Source of the DNA: Isoetes taiwanensis
Lineage: Eukaryota > Streptophyta > Lycopodiopsida > Isoetales > Isoetaceae
Reading direction: 5' to 3'
NCBI GenBank assembly: GCA_021234155.1
Contig: JAJEKV010000006.1
Coordinates: forward strand, 13,174,143-13,238,142
DNA length: 64,000 nucleotides
Of this stretch, positions 58,176 through 64,000 are shown one piece after another. Each line of letters opens with the position of its first letter. Positions within the stretch are counted from its first letter, which is position 1. The position numbers were made by a program, and so were the translations under genes. A model generated the notes under the pieces. It ran no database searches. It had not been told where the DNA came from and saw nothing but the letters and a program-made list of their open reading frames with translations.

Positions 58176-58272
58176 AATGATTTCATGAATAACCATCGCA
58201 GTCGTAACTGAAAACTGGAAACCATAGTGTAATGATTTCATGAATAACGATCGCAGTCGTAACTGAAAACTG
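58176..58272. repeat. 55-bp tandem duplication; second copy hosts a SINE
   Basis: AATGATTTCATGAATAAC-ATCGCAGTCGTAACTGAAAACTG occurs at 58176 and 58231. Copy 1 continues GAAACC. Copy 2 is interrupted by the SINE at the same ACTG and resumes CTGGAAAC after the poly(A). Confidence 0.9.
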
Positions 58273-58423
58273 CCCATCGCGGTGGTGGTTTAGTGGTAAG
58301 GTCTTGGGTTGGGGTGACCCCCACCAGGGTTCAAAACCCACTAGCTACTATCGGGTGGGAGACGTGGGTGGGTGCAAGTCCCACCAACCTTGCCTTCCAA
58401 AAAAAAAAAAAAAAAAAAAAAAA
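58273..58423 (+). mobile_element. tRNA-derived SINE with poly(A) tail
   Basis: A box GGTTTAGTGGTAAGG near 58287 and B box GGGTTCAAAACCC near 58328, typical of RNA polymerase III internal promoters. The body contains GGGTGGGAGACGTGGGTGGG and the element ends in about 25 A residues (58399-58423). The direct repeat AAAACTG flanks it (58266-58272 and running out of the poly(A) to 58426). The long clean poly(A) suggests a young insertion, probably mobilised by an L1-type machinery and so different from family 1. Confidence 0.9.
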
Positions 58424-59408
58424 CTGGAAACTTTTCCATACCAATAGCAACCATTCGTGCCCTCTTTCGTACTTTCTTTTTTTACTAAATGAGACTGGAG
58501 TTCAAGCTTCAATGCACGAACTTTGCAAAGACTGCATAAGGCACATAACTATGCAAAAGCCTTTTGTCGTTTACGGTTGCAAAAGCGTCGTAAGGATTGC
58601 TTGCAAAAGCGGCGTAAGGATTGCTTGGTTTTCCAGAATACTGAATCGGAAGAGAAAAGTGATAGGCATTTTCACTTAGTTAAAGTTTGACCAAATGTGG
58701 ACATGGAAAGTGAATGAAATGCGCCGCTTCTAACTGCTGGATGTTATAGCTTGCTAAATCACAGGCCATCAGTATATTGTTTTTTAGATGATAGAATATC
58801 TCCGATGTACAGGATTTCAATGCTAGCACTTTCCAAAACATGCCTTCTATTGCTATAAGTATTGCAATTATACAATTCATGTAACTTCATTTTCACCTGG
58901 GTAACCACTATGTTCGTTTAAGTACTTCAAACACTACACTTGGCTAATTTTTGGTCCAATATGTTAGTTTAAGTGCTTCAAATTCTGCACTTGGGTGACA
59001 CATGCAATGGACTTTTAAAGTTGAATGCATCCTAGACCCTGCCGTTCAACAAGAACTACTGTTTTTACAAATGAATAGTAAAACAATATATACCTCTATA
59101 CACTATGGAGATGCAATTTTGGAAATTCAAACTTCAATAGACATGTACTTAAATTTCGATATACATGTGAAGACAACCTCCCCTTCCCCCTAACAAGATA
59201 TCTGCCATAGATTGAACTTTTATTTCCCTCTTCAAATTTTGTTCATATGTATATCTCACTCCACCAACTTCCTATATTCACATTCTTGGACCCAAATTAA
59301 AAAGTACAATATAGAACCACATGGCTCTTCCAAAAATTAATAAATAAACAAATAAATAATTGAATCATGTGCATCATTGCTCCCCTCATCCCCACAGCCT
59401 TTCCTAGA

Positions 59409-59560
59409 ACCCATCTAATAAGAATCGAAAGAGCATACAAAAATAATTACACGAACACTTGGAGCCCAAATGAAGGTTGCAAACCCATCTAATGGGAATT
59501 GAAAGAGCATACAAAAACAGTTACACGAACACTTGGAGCCCAAATGAAGATTGCAAAACT
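59409..59560. repeat. Tandem duplication, period about 76 bp
   Basis: CCCATCTAAT-GAAT-GAAAGAGCATACAAAAA and TTACACGAACACTTGGAGCCCAAATGAAG occur twice in order with few differences. Confidence 0.9.
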
Positions 59561-59789
59561 TGAACATGCAATTATGGAAATGGAGATTGAGTACCCTTTC
59601 CCAATCCACTTGCAATTTTGCATGATAAACTAAGAATACTCCATGTATGATATGATATTCAATACGAGCCTCTTTAACTCCCTCCTATGTAAGCAAAAGG
59701 GGGGAACAAAAAGAATCATCAAAGCCACAACATAACAAACCATTCAGTATAACAAATTTTCTAAAGTTAGCATCACTGTTTGGTGCATT

Positions 59790-60003
59790 TCAAATCATGT
59801 AGAAAGCACGTTGTAAATGTCTAGCATAAGGTCTTCGCCATATATGTCATCAACAATTCTAGAAAGAAACAAATACCACTTGCATTTGTTATTTTGTATT
59901 CAAATCATGTGGAAAGCACATTGTAAATGCCTAGCATAAGATCCTTAGCCATATATATCATCAACAATTTCTAGAAAGAAAGAAATACCACTTGCATTTG
60001 TTG
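59790..60003. repeat. Tandem duplication, period about 110 bp
   Basis: CAAATCATGT-GAAAGCAC, GTAAATG-CTAGCATAAG and ACCACTTGCATTTGTT recur in order in two copies. Confidence 0.9.
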
Positions 60004-60533
60004 TCTGGTACTTTAATGATGAAGAGCGTAAAGACACATCATTCCATTAGACATTCCCATTACATGTTTATTGCATATGAGCAAATCAAGAGTCCATGAG
60101 ATTTTTAAAATCAAGTCTATTTTCCATCTAACAATTTTTAAATGGTACGGGGCTGCTTTACATATCAGATATGCAGGTTTAGAGATTGCAATGAACACAT
60201 ATTTTAAGTGAGGTAATGTCCCTAGCCCCCTCCAAGCCATACTGCCTATTCTGACCAACAATGAAACAACCACCATTCAGATTGTTACTAAGTCCGGCAA
60301 CGCCGGGCACCATAATTAATACATCATAAACATCAAATGGAGGCTCCTACTTGGTTTATACTCAAATGGAGTCGACTGAAAACTGGGGGTCTCTAGATAG
60401 ATCAGACCCAGTTATGGCAATGACTTGCCGGCAATAGGCAATGGCTATGGTTGACCACTCCATCTGCCCCTCTCGTGTATATTTACAGATAGGCTAAATT
60501 GGAATTTTGTGGTGACTGTAACCTGCTAGAACA

Positions 60534-60542
60534 TGGTATCAG
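60534..60542 (+). other. Candidate retrotransposon primer-binding site
   Basis: TGGTATCAG, the complement of the plant initiator Met tRNA 3' end used as primer by many Copia and Gypsy elements, is preceded by CTAGAACA, so an LTR could end in CA. No gag or pol is visible downstream and the matching LTR was not found. Confidence 0.35.
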
Positions 60543-63090
60543 CCAACAAGACTACTCAAGTTTGCATCTTCCGGGCCCGATGAGGTAGGAGGGTTGTTTG
60601 TATCCCCCCTCTTGAAGTGTAGTGGCTCTATGGACGGCTAGAGGATCATGGGGACACATGTCCTTACCCCACTTGAACTTTCCAGCAGAATCTTGGTCTT
60701 TCACAAGATCTTGATCCAAGGGGAAGAAGCGTCTACACAGCACTGCACTATCGATTTTGGGAGGCACACCAAACTAGCCGAAAACATCGACCATGTGATC
60801 CTAGACGAGATTGATTGCACTCAACACCTTCAATTTTGCAATACTCCAACTCCAAGCGGGTGGTTTTAGCGTTAATTACTCATACATCAAAATTTGAGAT
60901 CCCGAAAGGTAGCGGTACAATCTGGGGAAAACATCAAGAAGCATCCTCCATAGCCTTGGTGCGGGAATCAGGTCGGAAGAGATACAGAAGTACTTGCAGG
61001 ACAACCAGGATTACCATTTCTATTGAAAAGAAAAATTATATTTTGTATTTCTCCAGATATATATAAATGTATGGACTTTTTGCATATTTTATTTGTTCTC
61101 TTGTTTTCCTTGTCTTGTCAAATGTCTCATGCATCTAACTTACAATTAGGGTTCATAATCAGAACTGTGGGTTCTAGAATGGCTCTATTAGGAGTAGGAT
61201 ACACTAACTCATCTAGAAGCAAACTTCCAAATGAACTAACTAAGAATCTACTTGAAATACCTGCTCCTGAATAATGGCTTTCTACTTCCGAGGTCTTTAT
61301 CACTTGTCGCCAGTTTGGAGTAGTTGCTCCTCCCTCTAATGCACATACACTCCTGGGGCTACTGATGTAAGTTATGCTATCGAAGACGATCCTCAAATCA
61401 AAGCTGTGAGCTCGAATTGGGATCAAAAGCTGGTGGAGTCCAAAGTGGTCTAAGTTTAGCGTTTGGCCTTTTATGTGTTAGGGTTCACATGAAAGGCCAC
61501 TTAGTTCCAAAAGGGTGCATCCATGTGGCGGATAACCTATCGAGTGAAGCCATGTGGAAATGGGTTCCCTCCTAAGATTGTTAAGTTAGATAAACAACTT
61601 GGCCATATCCCCACACTCGATGCATGCGAGTCTACTAATGTAGATTTATATGATGATGTGGCCTAGCATATACGTGTTTATATCGTATATTCTAGGAGAA
61701 CGTCACACCAACCATCAATCACTAGTAAAGCGAGCTTAGCTTCTGTCACTCGATAGAACTTAATTTGAACCTTCTCGATTTTCCATATATTTCATCAACC
61801 ATCTTGTTGTTGGCATGTTTGCATGAAGGCAACTTGAGTGAGGATCCTGCCTCGGTAGCTTCCGAAAATGCTTCTTTTATTGCTTTGTCTTTCAAAACAT
61901 GTAGAGATAGTTCAGGATATAACAATGCCTCTACGACCTTCAATTACGCATTCTTTAGTTGCTTTGACCTTAAACATTAGTCAACCTTCTGCTGCTTCGT
62001 CTGTTTTTTGCCTAATTCAATTGCGTCAGCCATCCTTTTCTTGCCCATACTTACATCTATTGAACCTATGTCACATTTTGATTGATATATCGGCGCAGCA
62101 GGAGGGGTGGTATAGTTGTGCTCTTTCTGCCGGCTCTACCCTTGACTATCCCTTACCTCCATCCTGCCATGATCTCTTTTTTCTATTGTTCTTCATTCTG
62201 TGTATCCCACCTTTTCGTACGTCAGCAGATGTAGTACAAGTAACAACATCGAAGTCCATTTCTTGTAAAATGTGTGCTCATATTCTTGTTGCAGGTCCAT
62301 TTATGGATGTGTGTCTACAAATATACATTCCACTCCCTATTACTATATTCCTTCATGAACTCCCATTCTGAGCCTCTTCTCCGACCACCTCGCCAAGCAC
62401 CAAAGTTGCGGGAGCTACTGCCACAACCACGTGCACACCCCCTCCTTCTAGAAGAGGATGCATGACCACTTGCACCCTTTGAAGTGGATGCATGGCCAGC
62501 TGCCATTGTTACTAGCTAGGGATACTATGTGTGTTCGGATAACTCCTCAATTTCATGAACTAAAGGAAGATGCATATATATGCGATGGAGCAAGCTCACT
62601 ATGATATGTTCTGTCGGCGTTCCATTCTAGAATCAAGGGTGGAGAACAAGAAATGATAGGGGTCTAAGGAACCAAGTAGAAACCCAAGATTAGAACGAAC
62701 TTGAAAAGGAGTAATCTCACTTTACAAAATCTGGCGATTGACCCAGGACACAAAATCCATATTGACTCAACTTGATAGTCCATGTTTGAGGTGAGTTTTA
62801 GGGTTGAACCCACTATTGCTTATATCATATCATTATCTAAACATATGTAATTCAGTTTCAATTTTTTTTTTCTTTTTTCGTGTTCTCCGCCGCAATCTAA
62901 ATGAAGGTTGGGAGCCACGTTTATGGGTAAATGCACGAAGAGATCTCCGCCGTAGCTACCACTGCCATAGCTGCTGGCATTCAAGAAACCTACGCTGCGG
63001 AGAAGGTTTGCGCGAGCTAGGGCGGCCGCCCACCGACTTAAATTTGGAGGCGGGTTGTGGTAGAAAACCATGTTGGAATGATCTGCACAG
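60543..63090. other. Degenerate intergenic DNA, no gene recognised
   Basis: Many short frames on both strands, none with recognisable motifs. The composition is more even than in the AT-rich parts, consistent with eroded transposon sequence. Confidence 0.5.
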
Positions 63091-63095
63091 GGATG

Positions 63096-63265
63096 ATCCA
63101 TTGCATTGGCAAAACGACCAGGATCTCACTCGGATCCTCGGATTCTATTCTGGATTAGGATTTCAACCAAGTGCCCAGTGCCTGAGCCATTGCATTGGCA
63201 AAATCGACGGGATCTCACTCGGATCGTCTGGATTCCATTCTGGATTAGGATTTCAACCAAAGCGC
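63096..63265. repeat. Tandem duplication, period about 90 bp
   Basis: CCATTGCATTGGCAAAA, GATCTCACTCGGATC and CTGGATTAGGATTTCAACCAA recur in order in two copies (from 63098 and 63188). Confidence 0.92.
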
Positions 63266-64000
63266 CCGATTGCACGATTTGCATACCACGTATATCGATC
63301 CCAACGAAACCCACAGATACGAGGAGAAGGAGCAACAAATATAAACGGGCGGAAGAGGCGAGAGAGGAGGGCTATATTTGGGCACAGAGAAAAAAGGAGT
63401 GAATGCTAGGAGTTTGAAGAAATGGGTCATCACGGTATTAGTAGCGGATCGGTGTAAAGAAAAGGGCCCGCCTTGATCATGAACGACTCCTGGGAGATTA
63501 GAAAAAAAAAAAAAAAAGATGAGGGCGAAGAAAGCCCCACCACAAGACCGGATGGTGGCAAAACGAGAAATATCAAAGCAATACCTGCCTTGCTATGCTA
63601 GAGTTACCGCGGAGCAAAGGAGGTTGTTTGTTCTTAGTATCACGACAGTGGCCTAAGGTTTTGGCTTCGTCAAAACAGAGCTCAAAACAGGGCGAAATAA
63701 GTGGCTATGACCACACTGTTTCTATCAGAAAAATGGTGTTCTTGCTTTTGGGTCTTTGTTCAAGATCTGTATTTGAAGTCTGGCAATCTTTTCCTTCGTC
63801 TGTGATTGCAAGGCTTCTAGTGCACCATCTACATAAATTGGTCATCCCCATACTCTGCGCAGAAGGCATCGGGAGGACACGCCCAGCCTTCCATCCATTA
63901 GCACAAAAGCAAAGAAGCAATTAATTTTTCTCGCTATGGAGTCTGTTAGAATCGCATTAAAAGGTGCCACGTTGACGTGAAAAACATTTGAATTTTGGCA
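63266..64000. other. Terminal intergenic stretch, possible gene edge
   Basis: Purine-rich with a poly(A) run near 63502. Both strands of 63595-63924 are open for about 70-110 codons, with no family match on either; the minus-strand frame (GWKAGRVLPMPSAQSMGMTN) has the more protein-like composition. It cannot be called from this window alone. Confidence 0.3.

Noticed and set aside
62315-62506. Gly/Arg/Ser-rich minus-strand frame resembling an RNA-binding tail
   Set aside because: Short, low-complexity, overlapped by open frames on the other strand and without flanking exons.

Overview
The window is nuclear DNA of a land plant. Evidence: intron-split genes with GT-AG junctions for AP-4 epsilon, an organelle-targeted isoleucyl-tRNA synthetase and a plant RBL15-type rhomboid with a UBA tail; captured pieces of plant UDP-xylose synthase, RUS (DUF647), starch synthase III and sugar-phosphate translocator genes; and many tRNA-derived SINEs. 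The long, decayed, transposon-rich intergenic DNA suggests a medium to large genome. I cannot place the species from sequence alone.

Layout. 1-5.2 kb: AT-rich intergenic DNA. 5.2-12.2 kb (+): AP-4 epsilon, 11 coding exons, 966 aa, with a probable 5'UTR intron. 14.0-15.1 kb (-): an intronless SAM-domain gene, convergent with AP-4 epsilon. 16.1-21.7 kb (-): one decayed LINE with ORF1-like, endonuclease, reverse transcriptase and C-terminal remnants. 22-30 kb: SINEs (one family as a three-copy tandem array), tandem repeats and no recognisable host gene. 30.4-40.1 kb (-): isoleucyl-tRNA synthetase, 21 coding exons, 1057 aa. 40.2-40.7 kb: a near-perfect long hairpin. 41.9-44.2 kb (-): RBL15-type rhomboid, 12 exons, 406 aa. 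44.2-64 kb: mobile and gene-fragment territory.

The most interesting object is a 4.47 kb element at 47066-51537. It has 15-bp perfect terminal inverted repeats, a 3-bp AAT target duplication, and an uninterrupted relative of its own insertion site just upstream, and it carries intron-containing fragments of a UDP-xylose synthase gene and a probable RUS gene (a Pack-type gene-capturing transposon). Further fragments follow outside it: the last exon of a sugar-phosphate translocator and a frameshifted starch synthase III piece. A second insertion with a local empty-site relative is the poly(A) SINE at 58273. One SINE family shares its 3' tail, ending in an ATCT repeat, with the presumed 3' end of the LINE, which suggests it was mobilised by that LINE type.

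The three large genes and the SAM gene are independent housekeeping loci: vesicle coat (AP-4), organellar translation (IleRS), intramembrane proteolysis (RBL15) and a nuclear SAM protein. Exon boundaries were placed by hand from GT/AG junctions, reading-frame continuity and family conservation; all three intron-bearing genes give an unbroken frame across every junction.
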